A DNA stretch of 33,343 nucleotides from assembly GCA_934394435.1 (NCBI GenBank), contig CAKRRN010000028.1:1-33343 (forward strand), read 5' to 3'. Positions within the stretch are counted from its first letter, which is position 1, and each line of letters opens with the position of its first letter. Under the pieces are notes generated by a model. The model did no database searches. It was not told where the DNA came from and was given only the letters and a program-made list of their open reading frames with translations. Source of the DNA: an uncultured Bacteroidaceae bacterium (lineage in GTDB: Bacteria; Bacteroidota; Bacteroidia; Bacteroidales; Bacteroidaceae). Both the position numbers and the translations under genes were made by a program. Shown in pieces: positions 1-10,600 of this stretch.

Positions 1-3000
1 CCCAAGGTCTGGTACCATGCAACATCCTCTGCCTGAGAACCGTTCAGCTTCCAAGCTATCTCACCGCTCTTCAGAGCTGCAATAGTAGTCTTGGTGCCCT
101 TGTCTTCATTCATTGTAAGTGTGAAGTAGGTATTCTGTACAGTACAGTTGTCAGGATTACGGCTGATAGAGTGGCATGAACCGGTGCTGATACCACCCTC
201 TGCAGGAATCTCGTTGATGGCAAGCGTATTCTTTACGGTATTCGCACCTGATGACCAACCGATGATACCACCGCAAGAATTGGCATCCGCGCCATTAAAT
301 ACAGAGTGAACGTAGCAGTTTTCAATAACTGTACCCGCGTCCTCTACCACAGCGATAAGACCACCATTGGTGGCATCACCACTGACAGAAGAATTCTCGA
401 TAATATCTACAGAGCAGTTTTGCAACTTTGTATTGCCACGTGAACGACCAGTAATACCAGCAATATACTTGTTGGTTGACGAATGCTCAGCCTTGACTAC
501 AAGATTCTTTACCGTAGCGTTCTGTATGTCAGCAAAGAGAGCTGCACATTCTGCCGTATAAGGTTCATCCACTGTACCGACGCTAAGATTCTTGATGGCA
601 TGTTGCTGACCATCAAATGTACCAGAATACTTAACATAGCTACCTGGAGCAACGCTCTCGTTGGCTGCGCCTACAGGAGCAAAGCGATAGCCTGCCATAT
701 CCACGTCATTGTCCAGAACTGCATTGATAGCATTCTGTCCTCCAGAAACAACTGCTGAGAATGCCAACAGATGATAAGCATTGGCGATATGCATCACACC
801 ATCCTCATCAGTCTTAGGCATCATGGTAGCCAGAGGCTCTTCGCTTAGGCAAGCAGGGTTAAGAGCTTCCTCTACAGAAGCAGTACCATTAGCATATCCC
901 TTCATGATATCGTCAACGGCAGCATACATCTTCTCATAATCCTTCTCGTCAATCTTGTCGGAGAGAGTATTTGCCAAAGTCTCAATGCCAGTAGCAGTAC
1001 CATAATAAGAGATGTAAGCCATCTTAGCCTCGTAAAGCTGCTTGAAGAGGTCAGAGAGCTTGCTGATGCTTGCCATCTTTTCCTCAACGGTGCTTGCAGC
1101 CTCAGCCTCAGCCTTAGCAGCTTCAATATCAGCTTTCAATGAAACGGGATACATAGGAGCAGACTGGATGGGATCCATCTCTGCAGGAATATAACTTTCG
1201 AGGATGGAATTCACACGTGCCAACTGACTCTGCAAGGCAAGATCAACCTGCGCTGCATTCTCATTGTCGGCTGCGCCAAGATAAGTAAGACGGAAATCTG
1301 AATAACCTATCCAGTCGCTTCCGTACTTGAATGAACCGCTGTTGATACCCAGTGTCAGTTCACCGTCTTCACCAACCTCTGCAGCAATATAGTTCATATA
1401 ACGACCAGCAGAACCTGCGATAGCAAGTCCATGAGGACCATGAGCGACATAACCAGTCACATCAGTATCATCTCCTTCTGTGGATACACCATCGCTAAAG
1501 AGGTAAAGGTCAGAAGTGGTGCCTGTGAGGTTGCAGTTAACTTGATCGACAGCATTCTCTACCGAAATAGGATCCTCAACAACAGTCATCAGATAGTTGG
1601 CATTGTTGTTTGCATAGAATGTTGCACCATAGTTATAACTGTAGCGATCGTTCAAGGGACGATATGCGCCTGTCAGTCTAACCAAGTACAAACCTGGCTT
1701 CAGCCCCTTGATGGTCTGATGCATGTCGAGGGTATTGTTCCAAGTCTCTGCGCCATAAACATCCTTAGGCTCATCGCCCTTGGTGGTAACCTTTCCACTG
1801 GTGCCTGTACCAAGCTTACCTTCCCAACCCTTGAAGCCATCAGCAAATGTTGGATTGGTAATCAGTCTGGTCACGTCAGAACCTGCAGAATACCCTTTAT
1901 TGATAGCCTCCTGAAGCCAGTTGGACACACGAGTTGTCTCCTTGGTCACGAGAGAGTCTACTGCCTCCATCTTCTCTATCACATAGAGATAAGTTCCGAT
2001 TACATTCTCATCATCGGGTTCAGAGTCACTTGTCAGATAGTCTTCGAGTGCATCGCGTACGTCACCTACAAGGTCTGTATTCTCTTCAAGATAGGCTTTC
2101 ACCTCTTCGCACTTATCAGCATATGCCTTATACACCTTCTCACTTGCCTTAACCTTGTCAATATACACGTTGATGGTGTCCATAGCATTTGCCAAATCGA
2201 GATAATCTGCACACTCGTTGAGTTCAACGCTCTTCTCAGACAATTCTTCACGAGTGCCCTTGTAGGCAACCGTATTCTCAGCAACGTCTTCAGCAGAAGC
2301 CTTCACAGCCTCAATAGCCTCGTTCAGAGTGGTCTCATCATAAATAGAATAGTAAACACCGTTCAGTTTAGCTACCACACCACGGTTTTGGTCGAGATAA
2401 GGAATATCATCCTCACCAATGCGCTGATACCATACGGGAGTCTTGAACTGTTTGTTATTCAAAGCCCATGCGAGTTCACCTGTTGGCACAATATCCATAG
2501 TGAACTTATTGCTTACCACATTGCTCTGGTCGTAGAGCCACCAGTTATTGCTGCACGAACATGCACCGTATCGTACGAAGTTGTCAACACGTGACTCGCC
2601 CTCATACACGTCAGAGATAGACCAGCAGTTGGTAAGTTTACCATAGCTACCCATCCATCCTGAGATAACGCCACCTTCCTTGACACACTTGATGGTAGAG
2701 GTCACACCACAGTTATCTACAACGATGGCGCAAGTGCTACCCATACATACACCATGAATACCACCTGCGTTAGCACCGCCGAGAGCATTCACTTGACAGC
2801 GAACCACACAGTTCTGCACCTTCACAAGTCCCTGCCAGCTGGATGTTCCGCCCAGGATACCTCCAACATATGCATAAGCGTTCACCTCGCAAGACTCGTC
2901 AAGAGTGAGGTTCTTGATGAAGACTGCATGCTCCTCGTCTGTACGGTCAGCATCCGTATGGTTAGCTCCAGCAGGTACACTATTCATGTAGCCAATGAAG

Positions 3001-5357
3001 CCTACTCCATTCTGATCAGGATAGTTGATGACAAGATTGCTGATTACATGGAACTGACCATCGAAAGAACCATAGAAGGGAACTGTCTCCGTACCAATAA
3101 TAGGATAATTATCAATACCAGACATATCCAAATCTGACATCAGGCGACCCTTGATACCCAAGTCCTTGTTTGCTGCATAATATGCCCACCACAACATCTG
3201 CTGAGGAGTAGAAATCTCGTACCAGCCATCTTCGGCAGGGGTCATATAGTTCATGTCAATGCCACCGCATTCTGAACAGAAACCATTTTCATACTGATGA
3301 TCAGGCAGAACGATATCGCCCACAGGAGTATTGGTGTAGCTAACATCTCCGAGAGCCATACCGTCACATCTATAACCTGCAGAGGAAGAGGAATACACCT
3401 TTTGGTGACCACCCTGGGTAAATGGATAAGGAGCATTGTCTGTACCAATAGTCTGGTAGAAGTTCTCACCACCGTTGGTATTTCCATTCAACGCGTATGC
3501 CAAAGCACCATTTTCTACATCATTTTCTCCATACAGATTAGCCACATTGTCATGAATAGGTGCACCATGATTAGGATTGCACCAGCAGTTGGAAGAAATC
3601 AAAGACTGTGGGTTACGGCTGAATGAATGTGCATCATCGCCAATGCCTTCGACCACACCGACCATAGCCACGTTATTCATAGTGGTACGTTCAGAAGCCC
3701 AACCACAGATACCGCCACAGTTTGTTGTGCCTTCCACGCCTTGAACCTTACCTGCAAAGATTACGTTCTCCAGCGTACAAGTAGCATCGGTCAGACCGAT
3801 AATACCACCACAGGTAGCATCACCCGTCTTGGAGGTAGACACCGTCACATCGCTGTAGATATTGCGAAGTACCAGACCACCGCCTCTTGAGTCGCCCACT
3901 ACAGAACCAGCAAAGTTATGCTGTGTCTTCACCGTTCCGTGCAGGTTGATATTCTCAATCACACGGCAAGCCTGTGGGAAGAGAGCCGCATAAGACTGTT
4001 CGCCCGTGAAGGCAATATCAATCGTCAAGTTATGTCCCTGTCCGTTGTAGTTACCATCGAACCAGTTACCGTTATTAAAGATGGTGTATCCCTCAGGAGC
4101 CTTTATCTCGATGTCGTTCATCTGCTTCATAGAGAACCATCCACCGTTTGAGACCTGATTCTTGATTTCGCACCAGTTGAGATCCTCTGCAGTCTTCACC
4201 ATGTAACAGCCATCTGCAGGATCAATAGCCAGATAGTCATTATTAAAGAAACCACACTCTGTGCAGACACCGTTGTCCCAATGGTGGGCTGCAGCTGCCA
4301 CACTTGTAGCTTCGTTGCCGTATTTCACCTCTGGTGCGTCAGCACCTTCAGCTACAACGACTTGACCTTTACAGTTCGTAGCCACGGAAGCATACACCTG
4401 CTTATGTCCCTCACCGAAGATACCAGGCAGAGGGAACTCATCCTCGCCGATGGTCTGTCTCCAGACGATATTGTTCTGGTCGGTGTTGAGCATGTAGCAG
4501 ACCTTACCGTTCTTCACATCATCAGAAGAAACAATCTTGCCGTCAGCCACCTTCGCATCGTTCTTACTCCACTGCGTTACAGCAAAGTTGTTGAAGCAAG
4601 CGCCAGACTGACGAGAAGCATAATCCTCGCCTGAGCGGAACTTCACGTACTTAGCCGCATCGAAAGATTTAAGCTGGCTGCCACCATTACGACCAAAAGC
4701 ACAACTTTCGTCTGTAATCTTAAACTCGCCATCGTTGATAGCCACACAGTTTTGAATACTGGTACGACCATCTGTCCAACCAACAATGCCTCCGCAGTTT
4801 TCTGTAGAAGCTCCGTTGATGGTAATCTTGCTGACACAGTTGGTAATGAATGTGCCCTGATAAGCAACACAAGCGATACCAGCATGCGTAGCGTCACCAG
4901 AGATTCCTGACGTAATGTTCACCTCGGAAATACAGTTTCTGATGACGCCTCGGTTCCAAGCCGCGATACCAGCACCATACTTCTTGTTGGTCATGATAGT
5001 ACCTATCACATGCAGGTTCTGAATCAGACCAGAGGCACCCACGTTGCGGAAGAGCGCGCTTCCGTCCGCCTCAGGATAGAAGTTAAACTTGATGGTGTGT
5101 CCTTGCCCATCAAAGGTACCGAAGAAGTTATTGGCCTCGCAACCAATCATCGTCTGTTCGGTACCATAGTCGATGTCAGCTGTCAGCTGACCCCAGGCAT
5201 GGATTTCTCCACCATTCACGAGTTCTGCAAAAGCCTTAAGGTCTTCCGCCGTACCAATCTGATACGCACCTGCGGAATTCTTCTCAAGGGCCCACGCAGA
5301 GATGCCCATGACCATCATGACGGCCAACAGACACAGACCTTGTAGTCTCTTTCTCAT
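1..5357 (-). CDS. Giant secreted GLUG-repeat surface protein, 3' end outside window
   Basis: One uninterrupted frame of 1785 codons runs from ATG at 5357 to the window edge. It begins with a signal peptide (MRKRLQGLCLLAVMM, cleavage after about ISAWA, residue 23). Four related modules follow, at about residues 25-325, 379-652, 710-992 and from 1516 on. Each opens with a segment like GAYQIGTAEDLKAF, continues through GLUG-type repeats (GGIVGW, IQNCVA, SFDGQGH) and closes with a segment like VWRQTIGEDEFPLPG. Modules 1-2 and 2-3 are joined by linkers with CTECG and CSECG, possible metal-binding knuckles. Between modules 3 and 4 lie a helical stretch (about 1000-1160), a beta-rich domain starting ITNPTFADGFKGW (about 1165-1358) that resembles a carbohydrate-binding fold, and a second helical stretch. 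GLUG proteins are usually adhesins or cell-surface proteins, so a surface role is inferred; the ligand is unknown. A sorting domain, if present, lies beyond the window. Confidence 0.88.
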   Translation of the reverse strand, partial: MRKRLQGLCLLAVMMVMGISAWALEKNSAGAYQIGTAEDLKAFAELVNGGEIHAWGQLTADIDYGTEQTMIGCEANNFFGTFDGQGHTIKFNFYPEADGSALFRNVGASGLIQNLHVIGTIMTNKKYGAGIAAWNRGVIRNCISEVNITSGISGDATHAGIACVAYQGTFITNCVSKITINGASTENCGGIVGWTDGRTSIQNCVAINDGEFKITDESCAFGRNGGSQLKSFDAAKYVKFRSGEDYASRQSGACFNNFAVTQWSKNDAKVADGKIVSSDDVKNGKVCYMLNTDQNNIVWRQTIGEDEFPLPGIFGEGHKQVYASVATNCKGQVVVAEGADAPEVKYGNEATSVAAAAHHWDNGVCTECGFFNNDYLAIDPADGCYMVKTAEDLNWCEIKNQVSNGGWFSMKQMNDIEIKAPEGYTIFNNGNWFDGNYNGQGHNLTIDIAFTGEQSYAALFPQACRVIENINLHGTVKTQHNFAGSVVGDSRGGGLVLRNIYSDVTVSTSKTGDATCGGIIGLTDATCTLENVIFAGKVQGVEGTTNCGGICGWASERTTMNNVAMVGVVEGIGDDAHSFSRNPQSLISSNCWCNPNHGAPIHDNVANLYGENDVENGALAYALNGNTNGGENFYQTIGTDNAPYPFTQGGHQKVYSSSSAGYRCDGMALGDVSYTNTPVGDIVLPDHQYENGFCSECGGIDMNYMTPAEDGWYEISTPQQMLWWAYYAANKDLGIKGRLMSDLDMSGIDNYPIIGTETVPFYGSFDGQFHVISNLVINYPDQNGVGFIGYMNSVPAGANHTDADRTDEEHAVFIKNLTLDESCEVNAYAYVGGILGGTSSWQGLVKVQNCVVRCQVNALGGANAGGIHGVCMGSTCAIVVDNCGVTSTIKCVKEGGVISGWMGSYGKLTNCWSISDVYEGESRVDNFVRYGACSCSNNWWLYDQSNVVSNKFTMDIVPTGELAWALNNKQFKTPVWYQRIGEDDIPYLDQNRGVVAKLNGVYYSIYDETTLNEAIEAVKASAEDVAENTVAYKGTREELSEKSVELNECADYLDLANAMDTINVYIDKVKASEKVYKAYADKCEEVKAYLEENTDLVGDVRDALEDYLTSDSEPDDENVIGTYLYVIEKMEAVDSLVTKETTRVSNWLQEAINKGYSAGSDVTRLITNPTFADGFKGWEGKLGTGTSGKVTTKGDEPKDVYGAETWNNTLDMHQTIKGLKPGLYLVRLTGAYRPLNDRYSYNYGATFYANNNANYLMTVVEDPISVENAVDQVNCNLTGTTSDLYLFSDGVSTEGDDTDVTGYVAHGPHGLAIAGSAGRYMNYIAAEVGEDGELTLGINSGSFKYGSDWIGYSDFRLTYLGAADNENAAQVDLALQSQLARVNSILESYIPAEMDPIQSAPMYPVSLKADIEAAKAEAEAASTVEEKMASISKLSDLFKQLYEAKMAYISYYGTATGIETLANTLSDKIDEKDYEKMYAAVDDIMKGYANGTASVEEALNPACLSEEPLATMMPKTDEDGVMHIANAYHLLAFSAVVSGGQNAINAVLDNDVDMAGYRFAPVGAANESVAPGSYVKYSGTFDGQQHAIKNLSVGTVDEPYTAECAALFADIQNATVKNLVVKAEHSSTNKYIAGITGRSRGNTKLQNCSVDIIENSSVSGDATNGGLIAVVEDAGTVIENCYVHSVFNGADANSCGGIIGWSSGANTVKNTLAINEIPAEGGISTGSCHSISRNPDNCTVQNTYFTLTMNEDKGTKTTIAALKSGEIAWKLNGSQAEDVAWYQTL

Positions 5358-5436
5358 AAAATGATTTTTTTAGATTAATATAATATATGAACTTTAACTC
5401 ACTCCTAATTATCTGAGCATACAATTTACTCGCTAA

Positions 5437-5468
5437 CAAATTTACACTTTTTTACGTTACCAGACAAA
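5437..5468 (-). promoter_or_regulatory. Bacteroidetes-type promoter for the GLUG protein gene
   Basis: On the minus strand TTTG (5468-5465) is followed after exactly 20 nt by TAAATTTG (5444-5437). This is a full match to the Bacteroidetes primary-sigma consensus TTTG / TAnnTTTG. Transcription should start near 5430, leaving a leader of about 70 AT-rich nucleotides and no evident Shine-Dalgarno before the ATG at 5357. Confidence 0.75.
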
Positions 5469-5923
5469 TTCTATACTTTTTTTTACATATAGAACAAGAC
5501 AATCAAACAAACATTATCGACTTTTTGGTCTCACACGTCCCATATTTACATTATAAAATATATATAAGGATAAGAGAAATCCGACCTTTCGATGAAGTCA
5601 ACTTCATTCACCCTCAATTCAAACAGCAATAAGATCCGTACGGAAACAGCTCATTTAACCAAAATCGGTCATTAGATACTGATTCATATTAGTCTTTTTT
5701 TCGAGCAGATTGTTTTCAGACGTGTCGAAGGCATAGTGGGCTATGTCAAGACAAGTCTGGAAACAAGATGCCGGAAGAAAGGCTGATAGGGATTGGTAAG
5801 AACTATCCATCAGCAGGAATGGGTTCTTTGTTTCGGTCTAATGACCGATTGGGGTTTAATTTTCCCAGTTGGAGAAAAATATTTTCCCAGTTAGGAAAAT
5901 AAGAGGGGACTGTTGTAGTGAAC
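5469..5923. other. Intergenic DNA with an inverted pair of a 14-bp dispersed motif
   Basis: No credible gene is seen here. AATCGGTCATTAGA occurs on the plus strand at 5663-5676 and inverted at 5837-5850, so the two copies face each other across about 160 bp. Just right of the second copy, TTTTCCCAGTTGGA (5860-5873) is repeated as TTTTCCCAGTTAGGA (5882-5896). A related block lies near 19.9 kb. Confidence 0.6.
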
Positions 5924-5967
5924 AAAAAAAAACGCCACACAAGCCTCTCGAGACACTTGCATGGCGC
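5924..5967 (-). terminator. Rho-independent terminator downstream of pssA
   Basis: On the minus strand GCGCCATGCAAG (5967-5956) pairs with CTTGTGTGGCGT (5943-5932), a 12-bp stem with three G-T wobbles. An eight-T run follows. It lies about 50 bp past the pssA stop codon and ends the psd-pssA transcript. Confidence 0.8.
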
Positions 5968-6016
5968 ATTTATCTTTGATTGAAATTTCTTTCTTCCGAC
6001 TCTTACGGGAAAGGCT

Positions 6017-6727
6017 TTATGCCTGATGCAGTTTAACCAGTAGAACTGACAGGAACAAATACCACACAATAATGGCGGCAAAGGCACTATATCCCAAAAA
6101 CAGACAAGGCAGACAGCCAACCAGGAAGAGCACCTTCCAACGGCAAGCCTTCCAGGTGAGTTCCTTGAACTTCAGCGCCATCATAGGCACCTCACACACC
6201 AACAGGTAACAAAAGAGCAGCATCAGCAGAATGAGCCACACGATATTGAAACGAAGAGAGGTGAGGAACGCGTGTTGTCCAAGAATAAGCGACCCCCAGA
6301 AAAGGGCATTGGCTGGAGTGGGCATCCCGATGAACTGTACAGACTGACGCGTATCGAGATTGAACTTAGCCAATCGGAGAGCTGAGAAGGCAGCCATAAG
6401 GAAAGCCGTGTAAGGCAAAATCCCCTTGAAAGGCATCAGTATTTCGGGGCAATAGACTTCGTGCATCACCCAAAAGAGCATCGCACTGGGAGCCACGCCA
6501 AACGTGACACAGTCTGCAAGCGAATCAAGCTCTTTACCTATAGGAGAGGAGACGCCCAGGGCACGGGCTGTCAGTCCATCGAAGAAGTCAAACACAGCTC
6601 CACAGATAATCATAATAACAGCCCAGTGGAGATGGCCATAAAAGGCAGCCCCCGTGGCAGCACATCCGCAAAGCAGATTGCCGCAAGTAACAGCATTGGG
6701 CAACTGGCGTGTAAAAGCGTTAGGCAT
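6017..6727 (-). CDS. pssA: CDP-diacylglycerol-serine O-phosphatidyltransferase
   Basis: This membrane enzyme joins CDP-diacylglycerol and L-serine to give phosphatidylserine, the precursor of phosphatidylethanolamine. The CDP-alcohol phosphotransferase signature D-x2-DG-x2-AR-x8-G-x3-D-x3-D is complete: D47, D50-G51, A54-R55, G64, D68, D72. Several hydrophobic segments follow. I start at ATG 6727 (MPNAFTRQLPNAVTCGN), giving 236 aa. An in-frame ATG at 6754 would add nine residues and deepen the overlap with psd, and family members begin close to the PNxxTxxN motif. The chosen start overlaps the psd stop by a few bases, which suggests translational coupling with the enzyme for the next step. 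A terminator follows. Confidence 0.93.
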   Translation of the reverse strand: MPNAFTRQLPNAVTCGNLLCGCAATGAAFYGHLHWAVIMIICGAVFDFFDGLTARALGVSSPIGKELDSLADCVTFGVAPSAMLFWVMHEVYCPEILMPFKGILPYTAFLMAAFSALRLAKFNLDTRQSVQFIGMPTPANALFWGSLILGQHAFLTSLRFNIVWLILLMLLFCYLLVCEVPMMALKFKELTWKACRWKVLFLVGCLPCLFLGYSAFAAIIVWYLFLSVLLVKLHQA

Positions 6728-7427
6728 CTGTATGTTTGGGTTTAAGATGAGCAATTACGGTTTCGTTTCCTACCGTCTTCTGATGTAGAGAAACGCAAAT
6801 CTCACTATCGAGAGGCAGATAAAGGTCTACGCGCGAACCGAGTTTGATAAAACCAAGATGCTCGTCCACGTAGCAATCCTCGCCCTCCTTGGCATAAGTA
6901 ACTATACGTCTGGCCATCGCTCCCGCTATCTGTCGTACCATAATGTCTGTCCCATCGGGAGTGGTGATAACAATCATGCTACGCTCGTTCTCCTCGCTGG
7001 CCTTAGGCAGCCAAGCACGATGAAAGTTACCGTCTTGATGCCTAACGATCTTTACGGTGCCATCCACAGGTATCCAGTTGGCATGGACGTTAAAAAGACT
7101 CATAAAGATACTCACCATTATGCGACGGTCGTGGAAATACTCGTTTTCCTCCACTTCCTCCACCACGACAACATTACCATCTGCTGGAGCAACAACAAGA
7201 TGCTCGGTATCCCCTGAGAATATGCGTACCGGGCATTGGAAGAAGTTGAGCAGGACAGCATAAACCACCACACTCAGACAAAGAATTGCCTTAAAGAACA
7301 TATGTGTGGGGTCAAGCAGGTAAACAAGCCCATTAAGGGCAACAAACGAAGCCATAGTCCACACCAGCGTGTGTGTTCCCTCGTGGTGTATTCTTATTTT
7401 TTTTAGCTTTTTTAGTCGTTTACCCAT
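6720..7427 (-). CDS. psd: Phosphatidylserine decarboxylase proenzyme (short form)
   Basis: Decarboxylates phosphatidylserine to phosphatidylethanolamine. The 235-aa product is the short, archaeal/Bacteroidetes type of Psd. It has N-terminal membrane segments (about residues 20-62), the PADGNVVVVE motif (81-90) and the self-cleavage site in GFIKLGSRVDLYLP. Cleavage between G197 and S198 would leave a pyruvoyl group on the small subunit as cofactor. It starts with MGKRLKKLKKIRIH, a basic membrane-proximal leader typical of the family. It is the first gene of a two-gene unit with pssA, whose start overlaps its stop, so synthesis and decarboxylation of phosphatidylserine are made from one transcript. 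Confidence 0.94.
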   Translation of the reverse strand: MGKRLKKLKKIRIHHEGTHTLVWTMASFVALNGLVYLLDPTHMFFKAILCLSVVVYAVLLNFFQCPVRIFSGDTEHLVVAPADGNVVVVEEVEENEYFHDRRIMVSIFMSLFNVHANWIPVDGTVKIVRHQDGNFHRAWLPKASEENERSMIVITTPDGTDIMVRQIAGAMARRIVTYAKEGEDCYVDEHLGFIKLGSRVDLYLPLDSEICVSLHQKTVGNETVIAHLKPKHTDA

Positions 7428-7451
7428 TATTTATTTTTACATACTTCAAGG

Positions 7452-7483
7452 CAAAGGTATGTGTTTTTCATCATTCCTCCAAG
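7452..7483 (-). promoter_or_regulatory. Promoter of psd-pssA
   Basis: Minus-strand CTTG (7483-7480), 20 nt, then TACCTTTG (7459-7452). The -7 element matches TAnnTTTG fully and the -33 element matches three of four bases. The predicted start near 7445 gives a leader of about 18 nt before the psd ATG at 7427. Confidence 0.6.
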
Positions 7484-7619
7484 ATTTGCATGTGTTTTTC
7501 GCACGTACAGGGACTTTTAGACTATAAAGTGATAAAGCCCCATGTTTGTTTTGCAAAAAACTTCTATCTTTATCCAAACAAACGGAAAAACAGAAAAAAA
7601 CCACAAGAAGACCATAGGC

Positions 7620-10600
7620 ATGGAAGACTACATTCACCTGCACGTACACTCACAGTATTCCTTATTGGATGGTCAAGCCCCCATCAAAAAAATGGTAGAC
7701 AAGGCCATTGCCAACGGGATGAGGGGTATGGCTCTGACTGACCATGGAAACATGTTCGGCATCAAAGATCTATTCGACTATTGCGCAAAAGTAAACAAAG
7801 GACGCAAGAAAGAAGGTCTGGAGCCATTCAAGCCTATTTTCGGATGTGAAGTTTATGTGGCACGGAGAAACAAAGAAGAGAAAAGCGACAAGAAACTGGA
7901 CTTGGGTGGCAATCACCTAATTCTACTTGCCAAAAACTTCCATGGATACCAAAACCTTATCCAACTGGTGTCACGTGCATGGGTGGACGGTTTTTACGGC
8001 AAGCCACGTACAGACCATGAAGACCTGGAACGATTCCACGAAGACCTCATCTGCTGCTCTGCTTGCATTGCAGGAGAGGTGCCAAGCAAGATTCTGAACG
8101 GAGACATAGAGGGGGCAAAGAAAAGTATAGAGTGGTTTAAGCGCGTATTTGGAGACGACTATTATCTGGAACTCCAGCGGCATGAAGTGAAAGACCCCAA
8201 CTTGAGAGCCAATCGAGAAACATTCCCCCTGCAGCAAGAAGCCAACAAGGTGATTATCGAACTGGCTCACGAATACGGCATCAAATTAGTCTGCACGAAC
8301 GACAGTCACTTCGTAGACCAGGATGATGCGGAAGCACACGACCACCTGTTGTGTCTGGCCACAGGAAAGGATCTTGATGACCCCACTCGTATGCTTTATA
8401 CGAAACAGGAATGGTTCAAGACACGTGAGGAGATGAACGAGGTGTTTCAAGACATTCCCGAAGCATTGGCGAACACGTGCGACGTGCTCGACAAGGTTGA
8501 AATCTACAACATAGAGAGCGACCCCATCATGCCATTCTTCCCCATCCCAGAAGACTTTGGCACGGAAGAGGAATGGCGAAAGAAATTCACGGAGGAGGAT
8601 TTATATCGGGAGTTCACCACGGATGAGAACGGTGAGAACCCACTTTCTCCAGAAGAAGGGGAAAAGAAAATAAAGAAGCTTGGAGGCTACGACAAGATTT
8701 ACCGCATCAAATTTGAAGCGGACTACCTAAAGAAACTGGCATACGAAGGTGCTGCACGTCTGTACGGCGACCCTTTAGACAAGGAGGTGGACGACCGTAT
8801 ACGCTTTGAGCTACACATCATGAAGACCATGGGATTCCCGGGGTACTTCCTCATCGTGCAAGACTTCATCAACTCCGCACGCAAGGAATTAGGGGTATGG
8901 GTAGGACCCGGGCGTGGATCAGCAGCCGGATCTGTGGTAGCATATTGCTTGGGCATCACGAAGTTGGACCCAATGAAATATGATTTGCTATTTGAACGTT
9001 TCTTGAATCCTGACCGTATCTCCTTGCCCGATATTGACACAGACTTCGATGACGATGGGCGTGGAAAAGTGTTGCAGTGGGTAATGGACAAATATGGTCA
9101 TGAGAACTGTGCGCACATCATCACATACGCCACCATGGCAACGAAGAACAGCATCAAGGACGTGGCACGCGTGGAGAAACTGCCTCTGGAGCGAAGCAAT
9201 GCACTCTGCAAGGCAATACCAGACAGACTGCCAGACGGAAAGAAGATGTGCCTGGCCAATGCCATCATGTACACGCCTGAATTGCAGTCAGCAGAAGTGA
9301 GCACAGACCCACGAGAGGCAAACACCATAAAATACGCACGCAAGCTGGAGGGAACCATACGAGGAACAGGCATACACGCCTGTGGATTCATCATCTGCCG
9401 TGACCCCATCAGCACACACGTACCAGTATCAACAGCTGATGACCCCGATTTCCCTGGCATCAAAACCGCAGTCACACAGTATGACGGACACGTAATCGAG
9501 AGCACAGGACTTATCAAAATGGACTTCCTGGGGCTGAAAACTCTGTCGGAGATGAAAGAAGCGTGCCGAGTAATCAAGGAAGCCCACGGAGTGGACATCG
9601 ATCTGGACCGTCTGCCTATTGACGACGAAAAGACCTACGAACTCTATCAGAAAGGTCGTACAATAGGAACCTTCCAGTTCGAATCGGCAGGTATGCAGAA
9701 GTATCTGAAAGAGCTTCACCCGACCGTATTTGAAGACCTCATCGCCATGAACGCGCTCTACCGTCCAGGTCCCATGGACTATATTCCGTCCTTCATCGCA
9801 CGTAAAAACGGACGCGAGGAAATCAAGTACGATATTCCCATCATGGAGAAATATCTGAAGGACACATACGGCATTACGGTGTACCAAGAGCAGGTCATGC
9901 TGCTGAGCCGACTGCTTGCCAACTTCACCCGAGGCGAGAGTGATGCTTTGCGTAAAGCCATGGGAAAGAAGAAGAAGGACATCGTAGACGCGATGAAGCC
10001 CAAATTCATAGAAGGAGGCGTAAAGAACGGGCATGATCCGAAGATACTGGAGAAGATATGGAGCGACTGGGAGAAATTTGCATCCTATGCATTCAACAAA
10101 TCTCACGCAGCCTGCTATTCTTGGGTAGCCTACCAGACAGCTTATCTCAAAGCTCATTATCCGTCAGAATTTATGGCAGCCCTGCTCACAAGACGCAAAG
10201 ATGACATCAAAGAGACTGCGAAACTGCTGGACGAATGCCATCAGATGGGCATCGAGGTGCTGGGTCCTGACGTAAACGAGTCACACCCTGACTTTGGCGT
10301 CAACGCTAAAGGACAGATTCGCTACGGACTTATGGCTATCAAGGGACTGGGAGAAGCTGCGGCACAAAGCATCGTGTCAGAAAGAGAGAAAAACGGCACA
10401 TACAAAAACATATTCGACTTCGTGCAACGTGTTTCCCTGCCTGCCGTCAAGAAAAGCGGTATTGAATGCCTTGCCTTGAGCGGAGCCTTTGACAACTTAG
10501 ACACTATACGACGCGAACAATATCTGGCTCCAACCGCTAAAGACGGACTCTTTGCAGAAGCATTGGTGAAATTCGGAACTCAATATCAACAGACTCGCGC

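Noticed and set aside
1431..2594. 387-codon plus-strand frame
   Set aside because: It lies wholly opposite the GLUG protein gene, whose minus-strand frame has a signal peptide, repeats and a consensus promoter. The plus-strand product has no recognisable domain.
5803..6120. 105-codon minus-strand frame across the pssA 3' end
   Set aside because: It overlaps pssA in another frame and runs through the terminator hairpin.
7542..7619. N-terminal extension of DnaE
   Set aside because: Family members start just before the HLHVH motif, and the extra residues look like untranslated leader.
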